Source: CADCTB01 sp963768975 (GTDB lineage: Bacteria; Actinomycetota; Acidimicrobiia; Acidimicrobiales; AC-14). From it: 64,000 nucleotides of DNA. The position numbers and the translations under genes are program-made. Positions 49,290 to 59,007 of this stretch are shown piece by piece; the stretch's first letter is position 1, and every line of letters starts with the position of its first letter. Under the pieces are notes generated by a model. The model saw only the letters and a program-made list of their open reading frames with translations. It had not been told where the DNA came from and did not search any database. The stretch is taken from positions 38,883-102,882 of the forward strand of contig CAVYKB010000004.1 of assembly GCA_963768975.1 (NCBI GenBank), written 5' to 3'.

Positions 49290-49438
49290 ACCACTCACCA
49301 TACCACCAGCCGTCGGGCGGACGTCCCACTCTGACGGGCTTCGCGGCCGTCCGTGCGTGTCGCTGGTCGCCGGCGACGGGTCACGCGCTTGACCCGCCAT
49401 CGCAGTCAGTGGCGCCAGAATGGCGCTACTCTGGCCAC

Positions 49439-49669
49439 ATGCCGAGTATCCAGGTCAAGGACGTACCCGACGACGTTCATGCCACGCTTCGGCGTCGCGC
49501 TGCGGTGGCCGGCCAGTCGCTGCAGGAGTACCTGCTGAAGCGCCTGGTCGAGGAGGCATACACCCCCACCCTCGACGAGCTTCTCGAGCGAGCAGGAGGC
49601 CGAGCGGGCGGTCGGGCCGGGTTTCAGGCCGCTGCGTCAGCGGTGCGTGCCGACCGTAACGGCCGGTGA
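49439..49669 (+). CDS. FitA-like ribbon-helix-helix antitoxin
   Basis: A 76-residue protein from ATG 49439. PSIQVKDVPDDVHATLRRRA and GQSLQEYLLKRLVEEA are the FitA/VapB-type RHH segments. The C-terminal tail has Gly-rich spacing and a stretch (FQAAASAVRADRNGR) expected to occupy the toxin active site through Arg. It overlaps the toxin gene by 4 nt (GTGA) and is divergent from the cassette at 48658-49289. Confidence 0.88.
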   Translation: MPSIQVKDVPDDVHATLRRRAAVAGQSLQEYLLKRLVEEAYTPTLDELLERAGGRAGGRAGFQAAASAVRADRNGR

Positions 49670-50058
49670 TCGTTGTCGATGCGAGCGTCATCGTGACCGC
49701 GCTTGGAGACGACGGGCCCGACGGCGATCGCGCAAGAGATCGACTCCGTGGTGAGCGCCTCGCCGCGCCTCACCTGCTCGATCTGGAGGTGACCTCGGCG
49801 TGGCGCCGCCTCGTTGCGGGCGGCGAACTCGACGAGCATCGTGCTCGCCTCGCCCTCGGGGACCTCCACGGACTGCGTGTCGACCGTGCAGGGCCTGGAG
49901 CGCTGCTTGATCGATGCTGGGAGCTTCGAGACAACCTCACCGTGTACGACGCCGCTTATGTGGCGCTCGCCGAACTGCTGGACGCCACCCTGGTCACCGC
50001 CGACGGGAAGCTCGCCAAGGCACCAGGCCCTCGTTGCCCGATCGAGGTGCTTGGGTAG
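49666..50058 (+). CDS. VapC-family PIN toxin
   Basis: A 130-residue PIN ribonuclease from GTG 49666. The acidic set is complete: VVDASVIVTALGDDG (Asp), DLEVTSAWR (Glu), TVYDAAYVALAE (Asp) and VTADGKLA (Asp). Paired by overlap with the FitA-like antitoxin. It probably cleaves a tRNA or rRNA loop, as other VapC toxins do. A convergent PIN cassette ends 117 bp downstream. Confidence 0.9.
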   Translation: MIVVDASVIVTALGDDGPDGDRARDRLRGERLAAPHLLDLEVTSAWRRLVAGGELDEHRARLALGDLHGLRVDRAGPGALLDRCWELRDNLTVYDAAYVALAELLDATLVTADGKLAKAPGPRCPIEVLG

Positions 50059-50174
50059 TCGACGTCAAAGGGCCGATCCGAAGGGACTGCGTCCGTCGAA
50101 GGATTGAGGAGTCCTAAATCACGGCTCGACGACGCGCTTCCTCCTGCCACCGACCGCCGGCGAAGGGACGCTTG

Positions 50175-50585
50175 TTAAGTGTGCAGGGAGGCCTCGTCCA
50201 TCGCTAGGCCGACCAGCTTGGCGACGCGGTTCATGTCGGTGTCATGGGCGAGAAGCATGGCCTCTGTGCGCAACGCCACCGCGACGATCATGCAGTCGAT
50301 CAGCCCCCGTGGGGTGACGCCCTCCCGACGGCAGCGGCGATAGATGCGTGCCGCCCCGTGGAAGTCGGCGGCCACGTCGAAGCGGAGCAGCTCGAACCGC
50401 AGGAGCAGCCGACGGAGGTCCGCCTCTCGTTGCTCGTTCCGGGCTCCGGCCAGCACCTCCATGACTACGGGGTCGGTGACGGCGAGGGGACCATCCTCGG
50501 CGATCAGGTCGGACAGTCTGATGTCGACCGGGCTGCCCGTCGCCCGGTCGTACTCGACCCACGCCGAGGTGTCGGCGAGGATCAT
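50175..50585 (-). CDS. VapC-family PIN toxin
   Basis: A 136-residue PIN ribonuclease from ATG 50585. LADTSAWVEYDR (Asp), VVMEVLAGARNEQRE (Glu), RGLIDCMIVAVA (Asp) and AHDTDMNRVA (Asp) form the active site; the pattern V-M-E-V-L-A-G-A-R is typical of VapC paired with VapB-type II antitoxins. The start overlaps the antitoxin stop by one base. Confidence 0.9.
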   Translation of the reverse strand: MILADTSAWVEYDRATGSPVDIRLSDLIAEDGPLAVTDPVVMEVLAGARNEQREADLRRLLLRFELLRFDVAADFHGAARIYRRCRREGVTPRGLIDCMIVAVALRTEAMLLAHDTDMNRVAKLVGLAMDEASLHT

Positions 50586-50794
50586 CAGCCCCCCGCCGGC
50601 GTCGCGTCCTCCGGAATCTCGACGATGGCGCGGGCGCCCCGCATGGCCAACGCCTCGTCACGACTCATGGGCTGGCCGGCCAGATGTCGCAGGGCGAGAT
50701 CGACCGCCTCGGTCTTGGTGTGAACGCCGTAGCGGTCCATGACCGCCCTGAGGTAGTCGTCCTCGATCTCGATGTTCGTCCGGACTCGGGCCAT
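50585..50794 (-). CDS. VapB-type antitoxin (type II)
   Basis: A 69-residue protein from ATG 50794. ARVRTNIEIEDDYLRAVMDR and GVHTKTEAVDLALRHLAG are the RHH elements of the 'type II antitoxin VapB' family. MRGARAIVEIPED provides the toxin-wrapping tail. It is encoded upstream of its toxin with a TGATG-like overlap and is presumably autoregulatory. Confidence 0.89.
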   Translation of the reverse strand: MARVRTNIEIEDDYLRAVMDRYGVHTKTEAVDLALRHLAGQPMSRDEALAMRGARAIVEIPEDATPAGG

Positions 50795-50965
50795 ACACCG
50801 ATGTTACACGCTAGGCGCCCAACAGGTGTATGGCCTCACTGTCCCAGAATCCCGAGGCCGCCACTGGCGGGCCGGTGACCCTGACGGCCGGCCGCGGGTC
50901 ACAGTCGATCCTCAATCTCGGCTGCTACAGGACGTCGAACTCGACGCCGTCACAGCCGGAACACA

Positions 50966-51225
50966 CTATGTCGTGGCGAGATCGGGATCGTCGATGCCCG
51001 CCACGAACGCGACGTGATTCTCCGCCGACAGAAGCAGCCCGGCTCGCCCCCCGGGGGCAGGAGGACAACGGCGTCACCGAGGTCGACCACGGTCACACGT
51101 CCCCCATGATCGAGGCCCCACCAACGGCGGACAGCGGCCGGGACGGACATCTGGCCGTTGGAAGAGACGAGGAACTCCGACGCCGCTTTGGGGCACCTCG
51201 CGAAGCGCTCCTGTGGCACCGGCAT
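50966..51225 (-). pseudogene. AbrB/SpoVT-like antitoxin, frameshifted and without a toxin
   Basis: From ATG 51225 the frame encodes the swapped-hairpin core: EFLVSSNGQMSVPAAVRRWWGL and GRVTVVDLGDAVVLLPPGG, as in AbrB-type antitoxins. After the six-C run at 51047-51052 the frame goes out of register. One additional base there would continue as A-G-L-L-L-S-A-E-N-H-V-A-F-V-A-G-I-D-D-P-D-L-A-T-T and stop at 50966-50968, a sequence that looks like the authentic family tail. No PIN or other toxin follows on this strand; the 155 bp to 50795 hold nothing coding. Confidence 0.65.
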
Positions 51226-51272
51226 CGGGCTGACGTACGTTCTGGTCCCCCTTCTCTGTACAGTTCCTTGGT

Positions 51273-51536
51273 ATGGATGTGGCTGTAAGCGAATTCCGGG
51301 CCAACCTTCGCGACTGGCTGGAGCGGGTGCGGGAGGGCCATGAGGTTGTCGTGACCGAGCGTGGCGTCCCGGTTGCGCGCCTTCTCGGAGTGGAGACGAC
51401 CCCGCTGCTCGACCGGTTGACGGCCGAAGGCGTGATCGGGCGACCGACCAGTACTGAAAAGCCTGCAGCGGCCGGACGACCGAGGCCCCGTCCCCGCCGA
51501 ATGGTGGCGCCACTAGTGGGCGAGCAGCGGCGCTGA
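51273..51536 (+). CDS. Phd/YefM-family antitoxin
   Basis: An 87-residue protein from ATG 51273. MDVAVSEFRANLRDWLERVREG and VVVTERGVPVARLLGVET form the Phd fold. A Pro/Arg-rich C-terminus replaces the common acidic tail (PAAAGRPRPRPRRMVAP). It starts 48 bp from the divergent AbrB remnant, which suggests a shared control region. The toxin gene begins one base after its stop. Confidence 0.88.
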   Translation: MDVAVSEFRANLRDWLERVREGHEVVVTERGVPVARLLGVETTPLLDRLTAEGVIGRPTSTEKPAAAGRPRPRPRRMVAPLVGEQRR

Positions 51537-51537
51537 G

Positions 51538-51975
51538 GTGCCGCTGGTCTACTTCGACGCCAGCGCGTTCGTGAAGCTGCTGGTCGAGGAGCCCGGGACA
51601 GAGCTGGCCGTCGCGCTTTGGGACGGATGCGACGCGGCGGTGTCGAGCAGATTGGCCTACCCCGAGGTCAGGGCCGCGCTCGCTGCTGCCCACCAGAACG
51701 ACGACCTCGACCGGAATGCCTTCGAGCAGGCCGAAGAGAGCTGGGAAGCGTTCTGGGGCGCGACCCGGCCAGTCGAACTCACGCCGGCCGTCGGGAATCG
51801 GGCCGGTCAGCTCGCAAGACAGCTTGCCCTGCGGGGCGCCGATGCAGTGCATCTCGCCAGCGCACTGGCGGTGTCGGACCAGTCGCTCATCGTCGCCGTA
51901 TGGGACCGACGGCTTCATAACGGGGCTCTTGCCTCCCACCTTGCGGTCGCCCCCGTGACCCTCGATCCGCCATGA
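51538..51975 (+). CDS. PIN-domain toxin
   Basis: A 145-residue PIN ribonuclease from GTG 51538. VYFDASAFVKLLVEEPGTELA, RLAYPEVRAALAAAHQ, RGADAVHLASALA and VAVWDRRLHNGA hold the expected acidic residues Asp, Glu, Asp and Asp. It forms a unit with the Phd-like antitoxin upstream, separated by one base. It is the fourth PIN gene of the island and ends about 280 bp before the nucleotidyltransferase pair. Confidence 0.9.
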   Translation: MPLVYFDASAFVKLLVEEPGTELAVALWDGCDAAVSSRLAYPEVRAALAAAHQNDDLDRNAFEQAEESWEAFWGATRPVELTPAVGNRAGQLARQLALRGADAVHLASALAVSDQSLIVAVWDRRLHNGALASHLAVAPVTLDPP

Positions 51976-52254
51976 TCGCCACGCCTGCGGTCCGGGAGCT
52001 CATCCGCCAGCCGGCGATGAGGGTGCGATCCCCATACACGGAGAGGCGTCGACGAGGCGGTCGCGGTACACAGAGAACCGCATTTCAGCGGCTGTTTTAG
52101 GGCTCAGGAAGAGTGGTGACGGTGAGTCGGCCTGTAGGCGGGGCACAGCTCAAAACATGCTCTGACCAGGACTTTTGTGTGTCTGAGCGGCAGGCTAGTC
52201 CTCAGCAAGTCCTCAGCTCAACGGTCATTCCCGGTTTTCTGCGGGCGACTACGG
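51976..52254. other. Noncoding spacer of 279 bp
   Basis: It separates the last PIN cassette from the nucleotidyltransferase pair. It has a lower GC content than its surroundings and short direct repeats of CTCAG, but no convincing gene or palindrome. Confidence 0.4.
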
Positions 52255-52779
52255 TCAGTTGTCTCCACGTTCCAGGCTTCGCAGCTCGACGAGTGCCTCA
52301 CGGTCCTTCGGCCGGTCGGCCCACTCCTTAGAGGCGATGACGTCGTCCAGGGCAGCGACACGAACCGCAATGCCGTGGACGTCCTGAATGTTCGCCCGGT
52401 CGATCAGTTCGTCGTAGCGCAAGCGGCGCCCGTCCCGGCCCGGCAGGTCGGTGAGTACATCGAAGTCACCGGCGTCGGTCCGCCACGTGGAGATCTCCAT
52501 GCGACCCAGCGTGTCCTTGTCGATGCGCGTCGGCAGCAGTGCGGCCTCTTCGTCTGTGAGGCCGTGGACGCGGAGCCGGGCGTTCAGGGAGCGGAGGGCG
52601 GTGGCGAGCCGGTCGAGATTGCCGCTGCTGCGACGCGCCACACAGTCGAGATCGGCCGTCGGCCGGCGGGCACCGTACGCGATCGCGGCGACGCCGCCGA
52701 CAAGCAAGAAGTCGACTTCGTGGCGCTCCAGAGTTGTGAGAAGGCGGTCAGTATCGAGCGCGGGCGGCTCACTCGTCAT
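52255..52779 (-). CDS. Nucleotidyltransferase of the AbiEii/DUF6036 type, putative toxin
   Basis: A 174-residue protein from ATG 52779. VDFLLVGGVAAIAYGARRPTADLDC carries the nucleotidyltransferase fold, with G-G x n and D-L-D as catalytic Asps. WRTDAGDFDVLTDLPG supplies the third acidic strand, and VRVAALDDVIASKEWADRPKD is the family's conserved helix. Such proteins add nucleotides to tRNA or proteins in type IV toxin systems. It overlaps a 65-residue gene by 11 nt, in the arrangement expected for an antitoxin-toxin pair. Confidence 0.82.
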   Translation of the reverse strand: MTSEPPALDTDRLLTTLERHEVDFLLVGGVAAIAYGARRPTADLDCVARRSSGNLDRLATALRSLNARLRVHGLTDEEAALLPTRIDKDTLGRMEISTWRTDAGDFDVLTDLPGRDGRRLRYDELIDRANIQDVHGIAVRVAALDDVIASKEWADRPKDREALVELRSLERGDN

Positions 52780-52966
52780 CGAAGTCGACGTAGCGGCCGG
52801 CGGCGCGTTCCGCCTCCACCTCGGCCAGCCACGCCAGGACTGCCTCCCGGCTGTCGAGTCGACGGCCGTCTCGCGTGATCGACACGTCGTCAGGAGTCGA
52901 CCGCCCAGCCGCTCCCGCTCGGGCCACGAACTCGTCACCGGACAGCGGCAGTGCCTCACGGGCCAT
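52769..52966 (-). CDS. Small protein paired with the nucleotidyltransferase, probable antitoxin
   Basis: A 65-residue protein from ATG 52966. ISRDGRRLDSREAVLAWLAEVEAERAAG-like content is seen as SITRDGRRLDSREAVLAWL, then a charged helix and an acidic end (GRYVDFDDE). It precedes and overlaps the DUF6036-type nucleotidyltransferase by 11 nt, an arrangement I know from similar pairs, but the family has no established name to me. Confidence 0.7.
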   Translation of the reverse strand: MAREALPLSGDEFVARAGAAGRSTPDDVSITRDGRRLDSREAVLAWLAEVEAERAAGRYVDFDDE

Positions 52967-53015
52967 GCGTCAAGGCTAGCGACGACACACCACAGCGACA
53001 CGCAGTCGTCGCGTT

Positions 53016-56000
53016 TTGCTGCAAATCACACCAGTAGTAGAGGCAGCAGACCTTGAAGACGATTTCAACCTCCGGTTGGGGTGGGCGATGGCGTGGATGG
53101 CGATGATGGGAGCCGACTCGGTGGCCTACCACTTCGCCAACGCCGCCGAGCGGGCCGACGATCACCCCGGCCAGGCGCTGGAGTACTACGCCTCGAGGGG
53201 CGAGACTCCGCTTTGGTGGGGCGGCTCCGGCGCTGCCGCCCTGGGTCTGGTCGGCCCGGTGACCAAGGCCCAGTTCACCGCCCTCTACGGCCCCGGTGGC
53301 GCCGTCGATCCCACCACCGGCGAGCGCCTGGTGCGCACCCGCCGGCCGGGCATGGAGCTGGTCATCGCCGCCCACAAGTCCGTCGCCGAGCTGGGGGTGA
53401 TCGGCCGGGCCGAGGACATGCACCGCATCATGGACGCCGAGCGCAACGCCACCCTGGCCTACCTCGACGCCTTGACCCGCAACGTCGGGGGCCGGCGAAG
53501 CCGGGCCGGGGTGCTCACACCCACCTCCGGCCTGATCTACGCCTCGACCCGCCACGCCACCTCACGGGCTGGCGACCCCAACCCCCACGACCACGTGCTT
53601 CTCTCCAACCTGGTTCGCATGGAGGATGACGCCGGCGGCTGGAAGGCGGCCACCACTGCCCTGTGGCGGGAGCACCTGCACGCCGCCACCATGATCGGCC
53701 GGGTGGCGGCAGCGCGAGAGGCCGTCCGCCTGGGCTACGGGATCGTTCCCGACGACGGGCCCAGCGGACGCCTCCGACATTGGGCCATCGCCGGCGTGCC
53801 GGAATCGGCCATGGCCGTGCACTCCAAGCGGGCGGCAGAGATCACCGCCGAGCTGGACCGCCTGGGCTACACGTCGTACCGGGCCAAGGGCATCGTGGCC
53901 AGGAACAACCGGGACCGCAAGCGCCACGAGCCGGTGGGCAAGCTGATGACCCGCTGGCAGGCCGAGCTGGAATCGGTGGGCTGGCCGGTGGCCGAGCTGT
54001 CACGGTCGGTGGAGGCGGCGAGACCTCGGGCCGGCGGTTCCCGCAGGCCTTGGGACCACAGGAACGGCAACAGCTGATCGCCGAGGTACTGGCCCCTGAC
54101 GGCCCGCTGGCCGGTCGCAAGGTCTTCACCCACCGCGACGTCATCGTGGCCGTCGCCCCCCGCCTGTTCGGGCACGACCCCGCCGAGCTGGCGTGGTGGC
54201 CGACCGGGTGGTGGCCGTCCCGAGGCCGTGCCCCTGGTGTCTGTCCCCTCCGCCTCCCAGCGCCCCTACGCCACCGCCACCACCATCGCCCGGGAACAGG
54301 CCATCGCCGCCGCCGTCGAGATCGAAGTGGCCCGCACCGACGCCCCGGCGGTGGACACCTTCGCCGCCCACATGGCCATCGCCACCCGGGAGGCCGAGCT
54401 GGGGACCTCCCTCACCGTCGGCCAGCGCGGCGCCGTGGTGGCCACTGCCACCTCGGGCCGGGGGATGGGCTGATCGTCGGGATCGCCGGCTCGGGCAAGA
54501 CGACGGCGCTGGCCGCCCTGCGCCAGGCCTTCGAGTCCGACGGCTACCGGGTGATCGGCACCTCCACCTCCGGCCAGGCGGCGAGGACACTGGGCCGGGC
54601 CGCCGGCATCGAGCCCAGCCGCACCCTGGCCTCGCTCACATGGCGCCTGGAGCATGGCCAGCTGTCCTTGGATGACCGCACCGTGGTCGTCCTCGACGAG
54701 GCGGCCATGACCGAGGACAAGCACCTGCTGCAGCTGCTGCACCATGCTGCAAAGGCGCGCGCCAAGGTCGTGATGGTCGGCGACCATCGCCAACTTGGGG
54801 CCGTCGGCCCTGGTGGCGGCTTCGAAGCGCTGGTCTCCCGCTACGGCGCCGCCGTGCACGTACCGGCCGACAACGTCCGCCAGCGAGAGGCCGCAGAGCG
54901 GTCCGCGCTGGCCCAGCTGCGCGCCGGCGATGTTGCCAAGGCTGTTGCCAGCTACGCGCGGCGCGGCCGCATCGTCGTCGCCCCCGACCGCACGGGCGCC
55001 ATCGAGAAGCTGGTCGAAGGGTGGGCCGCCGACGTGGCCAAGAGCGACTCCGTCGCCATGTACGCGTACCGCCGAGCCAACGTGGCCGAGCTCAACCGAC
55101 GCGGTCGTGAAGTGTGGCGGGCCCTTGGCCGCCTGGAAGGCGACGACCTGATGGCGCCGGGCGGCACCGCCTACGCCGTGGGCGACCGAGTGGTGAGCCT
55201 CGCCCCCGGCGCCGGCGGCCAGGTGGTGACGTCGGAGACCGGGACGGTGGTGGCCGTGAGGCCCGAGGCCATGGCCCTGGTGATCCGCATGGACGACGGC
55301 AACGAGATCTGCCGCCTCGAAGGTGCCGAGATCGGTGCCGACCGACTCGCACTCGGATACGCGGTGACCGTCCATCGCAGCCAGGGCTCCACCGTCGAGC
55401 GGGCCCCTGCCTTGGAGGACGGCGGAGGGCGGGAGTTGGCCTACGTCAAGATGAGCCGGGCCACGGAGCGCTCGACTGTGTACGTGGTCGCCGACTCCAT
55501 GGGTCAGGCCAAGGAGGACCTCCGCCGGGAGTGGGAGACCGACCGCCGCCTGGGCTGGGTGATCGACACCGCCGGCCCGGTGACCGACCCCTTGTCAGCG
55601 GAGAACAGTGCCTCCGTCGCCCGGCCCATGCGCGACGCCCTGCGTCGCGGCCGCCTGGTGGCCGAGCGCGAGGCCATCCTGGCCGTCGTGCCACCCGATC
55701 CTTCGGCCCACATCCGGGCCGCCGAGCTGCAGCGCAGCCGGCTGCAACGTGAGCGCGAGGACCTGGCCGCCGGCACGGGCCGCTACGGGGACCGCCCCAT
55801 CGCAGCGGCCATCCGGGAGCAACACCAAGCTGAGGTGAACATCGCCCGCCTGGAGCGCAACCTTGCCGGCTCCCGCTCCTCCCGGCCCCAGCGCAGGACA
55901 TGGCAATCGGAGCTAGCTGGCTGGCGATCGAGCCACGCCACCGCCACGCATGCGGTCGAGGACCTCAGCGCTCCCGAGCTTGCCCGCATCGACGAGGAGG

Positions 56001-56326
56001 AACGGGGAGTGAACGAGCGCCTCACTGGTCTCTGGGCGCAGCGCGAGACCCGGCAACGCTGGGCGACCGAGCATCCGGAGGCATCGCGCCGCCTCGATCA
56101 CCTGACCATCGAGATCGACGCCGTGGAAGGCCGGCTGGCGCACAGCCGCTGGGGCCATGACCGTGCACGAGCCATAGAGCCGCGGGAGTCGTCCTCGATC
56201 GTGGCCTTGGCATTGACCTGTAGGGAGGGAAGGCACCGGTATTTGACGCGAACTGACCAGTATCACCTACCGGCACTTATCTCAAGCCCGGCGAGGACCG
56301 TCATCCATGTAACCGACGAGGGCTGA
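53016..56326 (+). pseudogene. MobF (TrwC-type) relaxase-helicase, split by several frameshifts
   Basis: From about 53085 the relaxase is intact: MAWMAMMGADSVAYHFANAA, ALEYYASRGETPLWWGGSG (candidate catalytic Tyr pair), KSVAELGVIGRAEDMH and the HUH histidines in HATSRAGDPNPHDHVLLSNL. After about 54025 the continuation QQLIAEVLAPDGPLAGRKVF lies in another frame. Then R-V-V-A-V (about 54193) and SQRPYATATTIAREQAIAAA (54228-54473) fall in two further frames. The helicase GIAGSGKTTALAALRQAF (Walker A, 54480 on), VVLDEAAMTEDKHLL and AVTVHRSQGSTVERAP continues to 56326. At least four single-base indels occur within 450 bp. The intact protein would nick oriT and unwind plasmid or ICE DNA. Confidence 0.85.
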
Positions 56327-56426
56327 TCGCTTCGTCGTAGACACGTTCACTTCGGCGGTTTCATCGATGTGCTTGACGTAGCCGTGGGGGATAGACGAAC
56401 ATATGTTCCCAACGGCGGAGGGATCG

Positions 56427-57518
56427 ATGATTGTGCAGCGAGTCGTGATGCCGGTCACCGACGCGGTGTCTTGGACGGTGGTCCACGACGGCGTGGCCGT
56501 CGAGCCGGTCGAGAAGTACCTCGCCTATCTGGCGGCCCTGGAGCGGTCACCGAACACCGTGCGGGCCTACGCCCTCAGCCTCAAGTTCTGGTTCGAGTTC
56601 CTGGCAGCCGTCGAGATCGACTGGGCGGCCGTGGGCGTCGAGGATGTTGCTCGGTTCGTGTCGTGGCTGCGGGCGCCGGCGGCCAACGTGATCGTGCTCG
56701 ACGGCGGCACGGCCCGGCGCTCTCCGGCCACGGTCAACCGTCATCTTGCTGCGGTCTTCGGGTTCTACGAGCACCACGCCCGGACCGGGATCGCAGTGGC
56801 CACCGACCTGGTGGCCTGGCGCCGGGTGGGCCGTGGCTCCTACAAGCCCCTGCTGCACCACGTCACCAAAGGCCGCCCCATCCCGACCCGTCCGTTGAAG
56901 ATGGTCGTGGTCCGCCAGCTGCCCCGGACGCTCGAAGCCGTGCAGGTCGTCGCCGTGCTGGCCGCCTGCGAGCGAGCACGGGACCGCTTCCTGCTCAGCC
57001 TGCTCGCCGAGACCGGGATGCGGGTCGGTCAGGCCCTCGGGCTCCGCCACACCGACTTCGTGAGCCGGACCAAGGAGGTCCACATCGTTCCCCGGGGCGA
57101 CAATGCCAACGGGGCCCGGGCCAAGCTCCGGTCCCCGGCGGTCGTGCCGGTTTCGGCCGCGCTGGTGCGGCTCTACTCGGACTACATGCACGCCGAGTAC
57201 GGCGAGGTCGACTCCGACTACGTGTTCGTCAACCTGTGGGCCGGACGCGGTGGGCACGGCCGATGACCTACGCGACGGTGCACGAGCTCGTCGCCCGCAT
57301 CCAGGCCCGCACCGGGGTCGACTTCACCCTCCACATGCTGCGCCACACCCGGGCCACCGAGCTGATCCGCTCGGGGCATGACCATCGAGGTGGTGGCCCG
57401 GCTGCTCACCCACCGCTCCTCGACGACGACGAGCCAGACCTACGTGCACCTCGACGTCGCCGACGTCCGCGACGCCCTGCGCAGGGCGGGCTGGGACGAC
57501 CAGGGGACGAGCAGGTGA
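56427..57518 (+). pseudogene. Tn554-like tyrosine recombinase TnpA, two compensating frameshifts
   Basis: From ATG 56427 (GGAGGG 4 nt upstream) it has the N-terminal SAM-like core-binding region LAYLAALERSPNTVRAYALS and the catalytic Arg I in LAETGMRVGQALGLRHTDF. The frame hits TGA near 57264, but PMTYATVHELVARIQARTG and LHMLRHTRATEL (HxxR) continue in another frame to about 57377, and MTIEVVARLLTHRSSTTTSQ with the Tyr in S-Q-T-Y-V-H-L returns to the first. The stop overlaps the next gene by GTGA (57515-57518). All catalytic residues survive, so only the two indels break it. It should integrate with TnpB and TnpC. Confidence 0.82.
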
Positions 57519-59007
57519 GCCAGCCTGGCACCGGCGGCCCGCGTCACGATCCCGCCCGACCATCACTGGCGGCGTGGCGAGAAGGTCGAGGCCGAGTACG
57601 CCAGCGACGACTGGGACGCCCGGACGTCTCGGGATCCCCGCCCGTCGGGGTCGCGAACACCGCCCGCTTCGGCGTCATCCACCAGCGCTGGCTGCGGGAG
57701 CCGATCAAGCGGTGGTCCAGGTTCCGGCTCTCGACGGGCTACGCGTTCACGACCGTCGACGCCAGCGCCCAGGCGCTAGGCCGCTTCTCGGCTGTTCCTT
57801 GAGCGAGCGCCACCCCGACGTCGACGGCATCGCCGGGATCAGCCGCGACCTGCTGGTCGAGCACCTGTCGTGGATGGCGACCGAGCCACTGGGCGACGAC
57901 GACCCGCTCGAGCACCCTGTACGTTCCTGAAGATGTTCCTCGACGCGGGCCGCCGCCACGGCACGCCTCCCCGGGTCTGCCCGCCGACGCCGTCATCTAC
58001 GACGAGGAGGTGCGCCGCCCCGCGACGCCCTGCCCAGGTTCATCCCCGAGTTCGTCGATGGCGCAGCTCGAGTCCGAGGCCAGCCTCGCTCGGCTGCCGT
58101 AACCCGACGGTGCGCAACCTGGTCGATCGTGCTCATGGAGACCGGGATGCGGGGCGGCGACGCCTGCGAGCTCGCCTTCAGCCCGATGGTCGACGACAGC
58201 GTGGGCTGGCCCTGTCTGCGCTTCGCCAACTCCAAGGTGTCCGAGCCGAGCAGCTCATCCCTCTCAGCGCCAAGGCGGCGGAGAGCGATCCGCGCCCAGC
58301 AGGCTCACGATCGTGCGCATGCTGCGCCCGGCGGGATCGGCGTGGCTGTTCCCCGGGATCTTCGACAACGCGGACGGTGCCAAGCCCTACGCCGCACGGC
58401 ACGCCTCAGCCGGGCAGCTGGGACGGTGGCAGACGGTGATCGACGTGCACGACGAGGCCGGCCAGCCGTGCGGGATCACGCCCACCAGTTCCGCCACACC
58501 GTCGGGACCCGGCTCATCAACGCCGGCGTCCCCCAGCACGTCATCCAGAAGCTGCTCGGCCACGCCAGCCCCCGCATGACCGCCCGCTACGCCCAGATCC
58601 ACGACCACACCGTCCGCGACGCCTTCGAGCGCTACTGCCGTCAGCGGGTCAACACCGACGGCGACCGCCGTGCCCTACGACCCCGACGCCCTCACGGCCG
58701 ACGCCGAGTGGGTCAAGCACAACCTCTCCCGGGTGCGCGACAGCCTGCCCAACGGCTATTGCGGCCGGCCGCCTCAGCAGGACTGCCCGCACCCCAACGC
58801 CTGCCTCACCTGCCCGGACTTCCAGACGACCCCGGAGTTCCTCGACATCCACCGCCGCCCAGGCGACGGCCAACCGCAAGCTCATCGCCCGGGCCGACGC
58901 CAACGGCCAGTTCCGCCTGGCCGAGAACCTCCGCCAGGTCCAGGCCAGCCTCGACCACATCATCCCCGTCCCTCGAGGCGCTGGAGGGGACCGGTCCCAC
59001 GCCGTGA
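57515..59007 (+). pseudogene. Tn554-like tyrosine recombinase TnpB, many frameshifts
   Basis: The start is GTG 57515. Family sequence is recoverable in all three frames in turn: ARFGVIHQRWLREPIKRWSR, LSERHPDVDGIAGISRDLL, TFLKMFLDAGRRHG, ETGMRGGDACELAFSPM (Arg region), AEQLIPLSAKAAE, SAWLFPGIFDNADG, HQFRHTVGTRLINAG (HxxR), PQHVIQKLLGHASPRMTARY (His and Tyr) and ADAEWVKHNLSRVRDSLPNG. A Cys-rich zinc-like end, DCPHPNACLTCPDF, follows. Nine or more single-base shifts are needed, with almost no amino-acid decay between them. The stop (59005-59007) overlaps tnpC by GTGA. Confidence 0.8.
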
